From: a virus
IMG/VR virus record: IMGVR_UViG_3300032086_002413
Coordinates: 1-64,000 of that record
Reading direction: 5' to 3' (one strand)
DNA length: 64,000 nt
Shown: positions 53,317-61,018 of the stretch, piece after piece
Layout of the letters: each line of letters opens with the position of its first letter
Numbering within the stretch: position 1 is the stretch's first letter
Translations under genes and position numbers: made by a program
Notes under the pieces: generated by a model
The model's database searches: none
What the model was told of the DNA's origin: nothing
The model's input: the letters and a program-made list of their open reading frames with translations, nothing else

Positions 53317-53526
53317 ATGCAAATATCAAAACTCACAAAAAAATACTTCTGTGGTTTACACGAGACTAGAGATCTTGACGAGATGCTAGATCTTGTAGAA
53401 TCGTGGCTAGATGTACACTATGAACATTACGATATATCGTTGAAACAATGGATATACAACAAAGGAACATATGTTAACGAATTTTATGATGCAATAGAAT
53501 ATGGGACGTACAAAAAAACTATTTAA
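53317..53526 (+). CDS. small protein (69 aa)
   Basis: MQISKLTKKYFCGLHETRDL then acidic helix DEMLDLVESWLDVHYEHYDI and a C-terminal aromatic stretch. Starts downstream of RNA C. No recognised family. Confidence 0.58.
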   Translation: MQISKLTKKYFCGLHETRDLDEMLDLVESWLDVHYEHYDISLKQWIYNKGTYVNEFYDAIEYGTYKKTI

Positions 53527-53530
53527 TCAC

Positions 53531-53641
53531 ATGAGAGAATCTGAACTGCACAAACAACTACATTTTGAAGAGCAAGAATATTTACACTATGTACGATACA
53601 AGCAGATAGAAGATCGTGATAATAAAAATAAACAACAATGA
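53531..53641 (+). CDS. very small protein (36 aa)
   Basis: ATG 53531 to TGA 53641: MRESELHKQLHFEEQEYLHY then VRYKQIEDRDNKNKQQ. Charged, helical. Its stop overlaps the next start (ATGA), which supports translation. Function unknown. Confidence 0.48.
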   Translation: MRESELHKQLHFEEQEYLHYVRYKQIEDRDNKNKQQ

Positions 53642-53850
53642 ATATTACAGCACAAGTAATCGAGTATGAAACAGGTATGATGAACGAGGTAGACGTAGTC
53701 AACTTTTTTGCGCATCTTATCAGAACTAAGTTAGCGTGGCAATTACAAGGTCATTACGGCCGTACCGCTAGCTCATTTATTCAAGATGGTCTTATAGACG
53801 AGTTTGGAAATTTAACACCTAAAACAATTGACATTTTAAACGCTTACTAA
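53638..53850 (+). CDS. small protein (70 aa)
   Basis: MNITAQVIEYETGMMNEVDV then FAHLIRTKLAWQLQGHYGRT. Looks like a small helical domain with a His-x-x-Arg-rich centre. Coupled to the previous gene. No family recognised. Confidence 0.58.
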   Translation: MNITAQVIEYETGMMNEVDVVNFFAHLIRTKLAWQLQGHYGRTASSFIQDGLIDEFGNLTPKTIDILNAY

Positions 53851-53852
53851 TT

Positions 53853-54068
53853 ATGACACAAGAACAATTAAACAATTACTTTGAGATCAACGCCAAAGTA
53901 TTACGCATGACAAACCTGATCAATAGCTTTGAGCTATCATACTTTCAAGAAAAAATGCAAGAGAAAATTATTGCACCATTACTTGATGATGGCTTTCAGC
54001 AAGACGACGTAGAATTATTTTTTCAAGTATTAATAACAGCTGCCTTTGCAGACCAAAAAGTAGAATAA
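53853..54068 (+). CDS. small helical protein (71 aa)
   Basis: MTQEQLNNYFEINAKVLRMT then acidic helix EKIIAPLLDDGFQQDDVELF. Probably all helical. Two bases separate it from the preceding stop. No recognised family. Confidence 0.58.
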   Translation: MTQEQLNNYFEINAKVLRMTNLINSFELSYFQEKMQEKIIAPLLDDGFQQDDVELFFQVLITAAFADQKVE

Positions 54069-54072
54069 CAAC

Positions 54073-54339
54073 ATGACAACAACAGAATTACCAAAGTGGT
54101 TCGATGGCCACGTAGGCACAAAACACCAAACAGTTCACAATCCTTATTCAGGTCAAAAATACAAGCTCAATCCTGAAGAGTTAGCTATGTATGATTATCT
54201 GATGGGTTTACAATTTATTATAGAACGCAAAGGCGGACTGCTTAATCCTAAAACTGCTAAGTGGCAAAAAGAAATGCGCAAAGGCTTAGATTGGTTTCGT
54301 AAAGCTAATGCTGAAGCTTATATGGTGTTATTAGACTAA
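54073..54339 (+). CDS. small conserved phage protein (88 aa)
   Basis: MTTTELPKWFDGHVGTKHQT, then NPYSGQKYKLNPEELAMYDY and LLNPKTAKWQKEMRKGLDWF: a globular helical protein with a conserved-looking Asn-Pro-Tyr-Ser-Gly turn. Similar proteins occur in marine phage replication regions, but I cannot name a function. Its last base is the first of the next gene. Confidence 0.6.
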   Translation: MTTTELPKWFDGHVGTKHQTVHNPYSGQKYKLNPEELAMYDYLMGLQFIIERKGGLLNPKTAKWQKEMRKGLDWFRKANAEAYMVLLD

Positions 54340-54503
54340 TGACCGAAAAACAACGTAAATATATAATAACAAAGTTCTGTGGCGGCGGCGCTAATATGCC
54401 GCCAGCTAAGAACATAGAGATCGAATTTGTAGAAGGCTACGGCTTTGGCGAAAAAGATCATTTTGGCAAAAAATCAACTTCAATAATTAAACTTAAAAAA
54501 TGA
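54339..54503 (+). CDS. small protein (54 aa)
   Basis: ATG 54339 to TGA 54503: MTEKQRKYIITKFCGGGANM then glycine-containing beta strands (EIEFVEGYGFGEKDHFGKK). Overlaps the previous stop (TAATG) and the next start (ATGA). Function unknown. Confidence 0.52.
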   Translation: MTEKQRKYIITKFCGGGANMPPAKNIEIEFVEGYGFGEKDHFGKKSTSIIKLKK

Positions 54504-54649
54504 AAGAAATATTTTCAGCAGGTGTAATGATCAATAGTATATACATAACACCTTCACTAGTAGTACTTTACGAAAAAAATAATTACTTAATATTCTCTAT
54601 AAGATTTATAAAATATTTTATAGACATAACTGTATTTGACAAAGAGTAA
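54500..54649 (+). CDS. small hydrophobic protein (49 aa)
   Basis: ATG 54500 to TAA 54649: MKEIFSAGVMINSIYITPSL, then VVLYEKNNYLIFSIRFIKYF. Rich in Ile, Tyr, Phe; weakly membrane-like. Its stop shares a base with the start of the GP88-like gene. Function unknown. Confidence 0.5.
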   Translation: MKEIFSAGVMINSIYITPSLVVLYEKNNYLIFSIRFIKYFIDITVFDKE

Positions 54650-55266
54650 TGAGACTGTTAACACAAAATACAAAGTTAAAGCGGACAAGCAAAATTGAAG
54701 GTGAACGCGTACTCAATTTTAGTATTCCCGCTTACAAGTCAGCTACGGGTAAAATTACTTGCCCGTATGCTGGTCCTTGTAAAGAGTTCTGTTACGCTAA
54801 ACAGAAATTTTACAAAATGCCTAACGTTAAAAAATCTCACGAGCAAAAGTTGCTATACACACTTCGCCCAGACTTTGCAGAGCTTATGATAGCCGAGCTA
54901 AAGCTAGAAAGACCCACATATGTACGTATACATGACGGCGGTGACTTTTACAGTAAAGAGTATATACACAAGTGGTTTGATGTTATGAATACTATGAAAG
55001 ATATTAAGTTTTATGCTTATACTAATAGTATACGCTTCTTTGAAGCTGATGATGTAAAACCTTTTATACCAGATAATTTTGATCTAATATACTCAACATC
55101 CGGTGTCGATGCAGATCGCATTGATTATAAACGCCACAGGCATGCTAAAATATTTGATAACAAATTAACACTTTGGGAATCAGGCTACGTATCTGCTTCA
55201 AAATCAGATCTTAAAGCAACAAGATGGTTTACAAAAACAAATAAAATAGGTTTAATATTTCACTAA
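54649..55266 (+). CDS. GP88-like family protein
   Basis: This 205-residue protein carries ITCPYAGPCKEFCYAKQKFY, with Cys38, Cys44 and Cys48, a metal- or iron-sulphur-type cluster motif found in phage GP88-like proteins. A later VRIHDGGDFYSKEYIHKWFD matches a second conserved block of this family. The family function is not established; a C-x5-C-x3-C motif and a barrel-like beta-alpha pattern hint at a radical-SAM-like fold. It begins the second, better-recognised part of the right arm. Confidence 0.65.
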   Translation: MRLLTQNTKLKRTSKIEGERVLNFSIPAYKSATGKITCPYAGPCKEFCYAKQKFYKMPNVKKSHEQKLLYTLRPDFAELMIAELKLERPTYVRIHDGGDFYSKEYIHKWFDVMNTMKDIKFYAYTNSIRFFEADDVKPFIPDNFDLIYSTSGVDADRIDYKRHRHAKIFDNKLTLWESGYVSASKSDLKATRWFTKTNKIGLIFH

Positions 55267-55706
55267 TGATAGAATTAAAATTACTAGTTGATCTAGTACA
55301 AAAAGAGTTTAACATATTAGATATAAGCTCAAAAAAACGAGGTAGAGATAGAGTACACGCAAGATGGGTTTATTTCAAACTTGCAAGAACATATACTCGT
55401 CATTCTTATTCTCTTATAGGCAAAACAGTAAATAGAGATCATGCTACTGTGCTACATGGTTTAAAATATATCGATGTTGATATGAAAGACAAGCGCTTTT
55501 ATTACTTGTTAGAGATATATAACAAAATAGAAAAGTTTTTAATAACAGGCCAAGAGATATTACATGATGAGAATTTAGTAGATTTACGTAGCTTACTTGA
55601 CAGAATAAAGAAACTAGAAAAAAGAGTAAGCGTGCTAGAATATGAAAAAAGTCAACATAATAAGGTGGGACAAGATCAAAACGCAATGGCAAATGTTACA
55701 AGCTAG
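55266..55706 (+). CDS. stand-alone DnaA domain IV-like DNA-binding protein
   Basis: This 146-residue protein has an N-terminal domain matching the C-terminal, origin-binding domain of DnaA: SKKRGRDRVHARWVYFKLAR (about 22-41), then SLIGKTVNRDHATVLHGL (about 49-66). RDHATVLHG is the DnaA signature for binding DnaA boxes. No AAA+ ATPase domain is present. The C-terminus is a basic coiled coil (KLEKRVSVLEYEKSQ). It likely binds DnaA-box-like sites in phage or host DNA, either starting phage replication or interfering with the host's. Overlaps next gene by 65 bases. Confidence 0.75.
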   Translation: MIELKLLVDLVQKEFNILDISSKKRGRDRVHARWVYFKLARTYTRHSYSLIGKTVNRDHATVLHGLKYIDVDMKDKRFYYLLEIYNKIEKFLITGQEILHDENLVDLRSLLDRIKKLEKRVSVLEYEKSQHNKVGQDQNAMANVTS

Positions 55707-55971
55707 TGCAATAAAAATAATAATAGAAGAAACTACAAACAACGGTATGGATTTTCACACAACACACACACAGAGAGATATATTTGGTAATGTATCATAT
55801 TCATTTGAATCAGAGCATGGACAGTCGAAATCTAAAGCAGAACTTATAATTGAACGTGTACAGCAATTGCGTGTAGATGAAATAGCGGCTGTTGAAAAAG
55901 AAGATTACGAGAAAGCAGCAGAGATAAAAACTAAAATAGATATTTTAATTAATTTATATAAGAAAATATAA
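55642..55971 (+). CDS. small protein with UVR-motif-like C-terminus
   Basis: This 109-residue protein starts inside the preceding gene (65-base overlap; a later ATG near 55693 is possible). Its C-terminus EKEDYEKAAEIKTKIDIL resembles the UVR motif used by UvrB, UvrC and Clp proteins for protein contacts. The N-terminal part is a basic helix followed by polar sequence. It could be an adaptor to a host repair or protease system. Weak evidence. Confidence 0.5.
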   Translation: MKKVNIIRWDKIKTQWQMLQASAIKIIIEETTNNGMDFHTTHTQRDIFGNVSYSFESEHGQSKSKAELIIERVQQLRVDEIAAVEKEDYEKAAEIKTKIDILINLYKKI

Positions 55972-56201
55972 TGAATATAGCGAAAGAAAAAATAACAGTA
56001 AATTCAAGCGCAATTATTTCTATACTATATAGTTATGATGAAAAAGAACTAACTGTTCAGTTTGTTAATAACAAAAGGTATTTGTTCAAAGAGGTGAACA
56101 TTAACGATTTTATAAGTCTTAAATATGCTGAAAGTATAGGGAAATACTTTAATCGTCACATAAAAAACAACTACAACTATGAACTATTACAACAACATTA
56201 A
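55971..56201 (+). CDS. KTSC-domain protein
   Basis: This 76-residue protein fits the KTSC domain: VNSSAIISILYSYDEKELTV, NNKRYLFKEVNINDFISLKY and an AESIGKYFNRHIKNNY end. The domain is named for a Lys-Thr-Ser-Cys type motif; here the first block has Ser-Ser. Its function is unknown, though it is often near nuclease or replication genes. Overlaps next by 23 bases. Confidence 0.6.
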   Translation: MNIAKEKITVNSSAIISILYSYDEKELTVQFVNNKRYLFKEVNINDFISLKYAESIGKYFNRHIKNNYNYELLQQH

Positions 56202-56406
56202 AGACAAATTAACCACAAGAAAAGCAAAACACATAAACTACGTAGTAAAAGAAATATTTGATTTAAGATACTCTATCATAAACATATCATTAGCTTTCGG
56301 GAGAGATAAAATGACTGAAGAAACTTTTCATAGAAAGATAAAAAACAGAGCATCATTATTAGTAAAAAGAGAAAGATACAGAAGGCGTTTGCGTACTTGG
56401 ATGTGA
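56179..56406 (+). CDS. small basic protein (75 aa)
   Basis: MNYYNNIKDKLTTRKAKHIN then a helical part with a strongly basic C-terminus (LLVKRERYRRRLRTWM). It resembles a small nucleic-acid-binding protein. It overlaps both neighbours (23 and 10 bases) in other frames. No recognised family. Confidence 0.55.
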   Translation: MNYYNNIKDKLTTRKAKHINYVVKEIFDLRYSIINISLAFGRDKMTEETFHRKIKNRASLLVKRERYRRRLRTWM

Positions 56407-57050
56407 GAAATTTTAAATACATAGAGAGAAACAAAATAATTTACAGGAGAGATCCAATAACAGATATACCAGATGTAGTAACAAAAGATTATGTTTATTT
56501 TATAAATGGAACTTATCAGTGTTATGATCTATTTAGATCAAAAGCATTAATCACAACACACAGGTCATTAGTTTGGCATTTAACTGTTTTGTGGTATCTA
56601 AATCCTAACATGACCCTTGATCAGTTTGTAGATTTATCAGAAAATATAACAAAAAAAGAAAATAATTTTATTACATTTACTATTAACAAGAAAGCTCTCA
56701 ATGACATTATCAATGTTGTTTACTCGCAAGATCTTGATAGGCCACCAAAAAACAAGTTAAGAAAAATAATATTTAAAGACACTTGTTTGCTTAGCGTCAA
56801 CGATAAATTAAAAATAGTTGGCTCTCTAATTGGTAAACAAAAGAAAATAGAAGAACAAGATATATACGAAGCTATGATCTTGATAAATGATAAGAGAGAA
56901 AAAATAACGATAAGCAAACTAAGTAAAGAGCTTAACGTAACAACTAGAACAATTTACAGAAACATAAACGAACAATTAAAACAGGAAAAAACCATAATGA
57001 ACGAAAGCTTAAATGAAAAAGTACAACGTACAAAATTACATACGTTATAA
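56397..57050 (+). CDS. helix-turn-helix DNA-binding protein
   Basis: This 217-residue protein has an N-terminal domain of unknown fold with aromatic residues (VYFINGTYQCYDLFRSKALI). Its C-terminus carries KITISKLSKELNVTTRTIYR (about 170-189), a helix-turn-helix in which the second helix (TTRTIYRNIN) would recognise DNA. This architecture resembles replication initiator or regulatory proteins. It overlaps the sigma-factor gene by 38 bases, so the two are likely made together. Confidence 0.6.
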   Translation: MDVRNFKYIERNKIIYRRDPITDIPDVVTKDYVYFINGTYQCYDLFRSKALITTHRSLVWHLTVLWYLNPNMTLDQFVDLSENITKKENNFITFTINKKALNDIINVVYSQDLDRPPKNKLRKIIFKDTCLLSVNDKLKIVGSLIGKQKKIEEQDIYEAMILINDKREKITISKLSKELNVTTRTIYRNINEQLKQEKTIMNESLNEKVQRTKLHTL

Positions 57051-57759
57051 AAAAGACTTAGAACAAGCAACAAAAATTAATGATGCAAAATTTGAAGATC
57101 AGGATTTAGTTGTAAAGTATCTACCTTTAGTAGAATCAATAGCAAGAAGATTCTCTACAGAAGGTAAATATATTGGTATATTAACAATAAATGATTTGAT
57201 ACAAGAAGGAAGTATAGGTTTGATAAACGGGTTAAAAAATGTAGACCAAGAAATATTAATGAGCTCTATTGATCCAGATGCAACATTACATAGCTTTCTT
57301 AGCAAAAGAATAAAAGGAACCATTAGAAGAGCTATAAACACATATAGAAACAACATGAGAATACCTGAGTCAGAGATGAACAGGTTAAAAAAAAAATCTA
57401 AAGAAACAGATTCAGATGAAGAAATAATAAATCAATTTCTACAAGCTATTTTCTTGCAACTAGATAACACAAATGAAAATGGAGAAAGCTATGCTAATAA
57501 TGTAGCTTATGAAGAAGACGAATATTTGCACAATGATGAGTTAATTAAAATGATAAACCTTTTTTTAAATGACAAAGAGCAAATAGTGGTAAAACGTAGT
57601 TTTGGAATAGACTGCGATAAAGCTAAAGCAAAGGAAATAGCTGTAGAAATAGGTTTAAAAGGCGAAAACTCACAAGTTAGAGTTTCAGAAATAAAAAGAG
57701 CCGCTATATTTAAACTTTGTAACAACTTAAATAAAAATCAATTTATAAAGTTTATGTAA
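57013..57759 (+). CDS. phage sigma-70-family sigma factor
   Basis: This 248-residue protein has region 2-like sequence from about 30 to 116: LVVKYLPLVESIARRF, then INDLIQEGSIGLINGLKN (core-binding region 2.1-2.2) and SFLSKRIKGTIRRAINTYRN (2.3-2.4). Region 4-like sequence lies around 180-240 (KAKAKEIAVEIG, then VRVSEIKRAAIFKLCNNL). Regions 1 and 3 are reduced. It should redirect host RNA polymerase to phage promoters. The bipartite motif upstream of several rightward genes is a candidate target; copy 9 lies immediately downstream of this gene. Confidence 0.78.
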   Translation: MKKYNVQNYIRYKKDLEQATKINDAKFEDQDLVVKYLPLVESIARRFSTEGKYIGILTINDLIQEGSIGLINGLKNVDQEILMSSIDPDATLHSFLSKRIKGTIRRAINTYRNNMRIPESEMNRLKKKSKETDSDEEIINQFLQAIFLQLDNTNENGESYANNVAYEEDEYLHNDELIKMINLFLNDKEQIVVKRSFGIDCDKAKAKEIAVEIGLKGENSQVRVSEIKRAAIFKLCNNLNKNQFIKFM

Positions 57760-57760
57760 A

Positions 57761-57790
57761 TACGACGCGACAACAACAACACAGTGATAA
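57761..57790 (+). promoter_or_regulatory. bipartite early promoter-like motif, copy 9
   Basis: TACGA (57761-57765), 18 bases, GTGATAATC (57784-57792), 22-24 bases before the start at 57814. It is the only motif copy in the DNA-metabolism block and could boost the recombination and replication genes. Confidence 0.5.
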
Positions 57791-57813
57791 TCTATTAAAT
57801 TAAATTAAATACA

Positions 57814-58224
57814 ATGAGCACAAACAAAGCAGACATTCTAAACACTTTGTACAAGAAGTACAAACTAACTAAAGAAGACACATTCAAAAGTCCACAAGGA
57901 TGGACTATTATTACACGATCAGGTATCGATAAGATACAAGCTGAAGCTAAAATCGATATTGAATACAATGTTATCGAGTATACCCCAGGTAAATCAGCTG
58001 CTGTAAAAGCTATAACAGTATGGAATGATCGTCCACTAGAAACATTTGGCGAGGCCAACGAAAAGAACTGTAGACAAAGCTATGTGTTAGCTATGGCTGA
58101 GAAGCGTGCTATGTCACGTGTTGTTCTTAAGCTTACTGGTTTTTACGCTTTAGGTGTCTTCGGACAAGACGAATCAGAAGATTTTGTAGATTCAAGCAAA
58201 TATGTTAAGAAACAAACTTTATAA
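57814..58224 (+). CDS. putative single-strand annealing / recombination protein
   Basis: This 136-residue protein has conserved-looking KSPQGWTIITRSGIDKIQAE and the C-terminal block EANEKNCRQSYVLAMAEKRA followed by MSRVVLKLTGFYALGVFGQD. The AMAEKRAxxRxxLKLxG pattern resembles phage Rad52/Erf-like annealing proteins. The next gene is a RecE-like exonuclease, and an SSB-like protein follows, making an exonuclease-annealing-SSB set. The annealing role is inferred mainly from this context. Confidence 0.58.
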   Translation: MSTNKADILNTLYKKYKLTKEDTFKSPQGWTIITRSGIDKIQAEAKIDIEYNVIEYTPGKSAAVKAITVWNDRPLETFGEANEKNCRQSYVLAMAEKRAMSRVVLKLTGFYALGVFGQDESEDFVDSSKYVKKQTL

Positions 58225-59009
58225 TGAATAAAAAAGAAATAATTGAAAAGCTTAGAGATGATGAGCAATACTATGGTAAATTTGGAAAACAATACTTTTC
58301 ATATAGTGACATAAACACTTTGATAAATAATCCTGAAGCTTATGGTATACCATCAGTAAACAACATCAACTTTGTGCTTGGCGGTTATTTTCACACTTGC
58401 ATACTAGAGCCTCACAAGTTAGATAAGTTTAAAATAATTAAATCTAGTAGCAGAAATACTAAAGCATACAAGGAATTATCTGATGGTGAAATATGCATGT
58501 TAGAGCAAGAAGCTGACATGATGCAAGTATTAAAAGAAAAAGTTTTAAGTAATGATTTTATAAGAGAGCTTATACAAGATAAAGATGCCGAATACGAAGT
58601 GCCAAATATAGGCGAGATTGAAGGTAAAACATTCAAGTGTAAAGCTGATATAGTAAATCACAAGCATAAACTTATAATTGATCTTAAAACTACAGGTAAA
58701 TCTATAGATGAATTTAAGTATTCTGCAAGAAACTTTTATTATAATTCACAAGCGTATATATATAGTAAAATATTTGGTTATGACTTTGCGTTTGTAGTCG
58801 TAACTAAACCGACAATAAAAGCTTATCAAGAAGCTTTACAGAAAGGCGTAGATCCTATGAGTTTAGTGAAACTAGGATACTTCGACTGTTCTGATGACTT
58901 TTTATCATACGGTCTTGACAATATACGTCAGGCCTTAGATAATTATGAGTTGTATTACAATACACCTAACTTTAAACCTGAAAATTTTATAATCACTAAA
59001 ACACTTTAA
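58224..59009 (+). CDS. PD-(D/E)XK exonuclease (RecE/DUF3799-like)
   Basis: This 261-residue protein shows an exonuclease core. FSYSDINTLINNPEAYG near residue 25 and FHTCILEP (His56) precede the catalytic blocks: Asp142 in KADIV, IIDLKTTGKS (Asp153, Lys155) and the Q-motif YYNSQAYIYSK (Gln176). Such enzymes chew 5' ends to give single strands for annealing proteins. It shares a base with the upstream annealing-protein gene and precedes an SSB-like gene, consistent with a recombination module. Confidence 0.75.
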   Translation: MNKKEIIEKLRDDEQYYGKFGKQYFSYSDINTLINNPEAYGIPSVNNINFVLGGYFHTCILEPHKLDKFKIIKSSSRNTKAYKELSDGEICMLEQEADMMQVLKEKVLSNDFIRELIQDKDAEYEVPNIGEIEGKTFKCKADIVNHKHKLIIDLKTTGKSIDEFKYSARNFYYNSQAYIYSKIFGYDFAFVVVTKPTIKAYQEALQKGVDPMSLVKLGYFDCSDDFLSYGLDNIRQALDNYELYYNTPNFKPENFIITKTL

Positions 59010-59011
59010 TT

Positions 59012-59317
59012 ATGGCAGTTATTATTAATGGCTCAATAAACTTGAGCAAAATCCCAAAAGACAAAATCATCGATGGTAAAAAAGGTAAATACTTACCTAT
59101 AAGTATTACCGTTAATGACGAACTTGACAACTTTGGTAATCAAGGTCCTATTACAGTTGCACAAAGCAAAGAAGAGAGAGAAAGTAAAACCGAAAAAGTA
59201 TTCTTAGGAAATATCAGTGTTGCTTGGACTAACAATAAAATAGAAAAATTAGATAAACAACAAACATCTACACCTGTAACAGCTCAAGCAAGCAGCGATA
59301 CAGATTTACCGTTTTAA
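59012..59317 (+). CDS. SSB-like protein
   Basis: This 101-residue protein looks like a compact beta-barrel (SINLSKIPKDKIIDGKKGKY, then LPISITVNDELDNFG), a disordered linker and the C-terminal tip DTDLPF, which is the typical acidic SSB tail that recruits partner proteins. It is encoded between the exonuclease and primase-helicase. The barrel cannot be matched in detail by eye, so OB-fold identity is inferred. Confidence 0.65.
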   Translation: MAVIINGSINLSKIPKDKIIDGKKGKYLPISITVNDELDNFGNQGPITVAQSKEERESKTEKVFLGNISVAWTNNKIEKLDKQQTSTPVTAQASSDTDLPF

Positions 59318-59320
59318 TTT

Positions 59321-61018
59321 ATGCAAGAGATCAATGGTTTTACTATAGATAAGTATAATCAATATGATCTTGATAAAGGGAAGAAAGAGGGTATATGCCC
59401 TCTTTGTTCTCATGAACGACAACAACACAACAAGAAGAAAAAATGTGCTTCATACGACTGGGACAGAGGTTTAGGCACGTGCCACAACTGTGATCAAGTA
59501 TTTCAACTGCACACGTATTTAAGAAAAGGTGATGTATATAAAGAGTATACAAAACCTGTTTTTCAAAACAATACTGATCTTTCTGACAATGTTGTAAAGT
59601 GGTTTTCATCAAGAGGTATTGAACAGCATGTACTTAATAAAATGAAAATATCAGAAGGTATAGAGTATATGCCTCAGCTGAATAAAGAAGTAAATACAAT
59701 ACAGTTTAATTATTTTATTAATGACGAATTAATTAATGTAAAGTATAGAGATGGACAAAAGAATTTTAAATTATACAAAGGAGCAGAAAAAGTATTCTAT
59801 AACATTGATAGTGTTATTAATCATGACTGGTGTGTTATTGTCGAAGGAGAAATTGATGCTCTATCTGTTATACAATGTGGGATCAATAATGTGGTATCTG
59901 TTCCAAACGGAGCTACTACTAATAGGAACAATTTGGATTACCTTGATAATTGTATTGAATATTTTGAAAACAAAAATAAGATCATTATCGCGGTTGATCA
60001 AGATGAAGCTGGAGAAGCGCTTAAACAAGAGCTTATTAGAAGACTTGGTGCTGAAAACTGTTATACGGTTGAATTTGGCAATTACAAAGATGCAAACGAT
60101 TACCTTGTTAATAATGACTCCAATAGTCTTAGGTCTGTCATTAATAATGCTAATCCTGTTCCCCTTGAATACGTTATAACATTAAATGATGTTGAAAAAG
60201 ATCTTGAAGATTTTGTTGAAAATGGTTTCAAGCCGGGTTATCAAATCGGTCTTGAAAACTTTGACAGCATCTTCTCCACTTATACTGGACAGTTCATCAC
60301 AGTTACCGGCGTTCCTAGTAGTGGTAAGTCTGACTTTGTTGATAGAATGGTGTTGGGATACAACTTGAAATATGGTTGGAAAACAGCATACGCATCACCA
60401 GAAAATCAACCAGTATTTTTACATGGTCATAAGCTTGTAAGAAAAATGTGGGGTGACATGCCTACAAAAAACGATATTAATAGCGAAAAATGGAATAACA
60501 TAACATCACATATTAATGATAATTTTTATTTTATTGATATGGAAAGGTATGATCTAGATGCTGTATTAAAAAAAGGTGCTGAACTTGTAAAAAGAAAAGG
60601 CATTAAATGCCTTGTTATAGATCCTTTTAATAAAGTTAAAATGTTAGACGGTACATCATTAAGTGTAGTTGATTATACTATGGAGTATCTGACACGTATA
60701 GATGCATTTTGTAAGAAATATGATGTGCTAGTTATAATAGTAGCTCATCCAACTAAAATGTTTAAAAAAGAAGATGGAGAAATTGAAGAACCAAATATGT
60801 ATAATATTAAAGGCGGTGGCGAATGGTATGACGCTAGTTATCATGGCCTTCTTGTTCACCGTAATTACTCTTTGGGAACTGTTAAGGTTAAAGTTCTCAA
60901 GGTTAAATTCCAAAACTTAGGTGAAAATCAAGCTGAAGCGTTTTTTAAATGGGAACCTACATCAGGTAATTACATACCTAATGAGCAAAGTCAGACAAAT
61001 GATATACCTTGGCAGTAG
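59321..61018 (+). CDS. primase-helicase (Toprim/DnaB, T7 gp4/Twinkle type)
   Basis: This 565-residue protein combines an N-terminal zinc ribbon (Cys26, Cys29, Cys54, Cys57), a Toprim domain with VIVEGEIDALS (Glu175) and AVDQDEAG (Asp226, Asp228), and a DnaB-type RecA helicase from about 300 with Walker A GVPSSGKS (330-337). It should unwind DNA at the fork and make RNA primers. T7 gp4 has the same domain order and a similar length. A matching DNA polymerase is not in this window and is expected further right. Confidence 0.88.
   Translation: MQEINGFTIDKYNQYDLDKGKKEGICPLCSHERQQHNKKKKCASYDWDRGLGTCHNCDQVFQLHTYLRKGDVYKEYTKPVFQNNTDLSDNVVKWFSSRGIEQHVLNKMKISEGIEYMPQLNKEVNTIQFNYFINDELINVKYRDGQKNFKLYKGAEKVFYNIDSVINHDWCVIVEGEIDALSVIQCGINNVVSVPNGATTNRNNLDYLDNCIEYFENKNKIIIAVDQDEAGEALKQELIRRLGAENCYTVEFGNYKDANDYLVNNDSNSLRSVINNANPVPLEYVITLNDVEKDLEDFVENGFKPGYQIGLENFDSIFSTYTGQFITVTGVPSSGKSDFVDRMVLGYNLKYGWKTAYASPENQPVFLHGHKLVRKMWGDMPTKNDINSEKWNNITSHINDNFYFIDMERYDLDAVLKKGAELVKRKGIKCLVIDPFNKVKMLDGTSLSVVDYTMEYLTRIDAFCKKYDVLVIIVAHPTKMFKKEDGEIEEPNMYNIKGGGEWYDASYHGLLVHRNYSLGTVKVKVLKVKFQNLGENQAEAFFKWEPTSGNYIPNEQSQTNDIPWQ

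Noticed and set aside
55444-55692. 82-aa leftward ORF in the DnaA-like gene
   Set aside because: Antisense to a gene with a clear family signature and with hydrophobic, frame-artefact composition.
61009-61011. TTG start for the gene at 61018
   Set aside because: The GTG at 61018 overlaps the previous stop in the usual phage style and avoids a longer overlap; TTG is less common.
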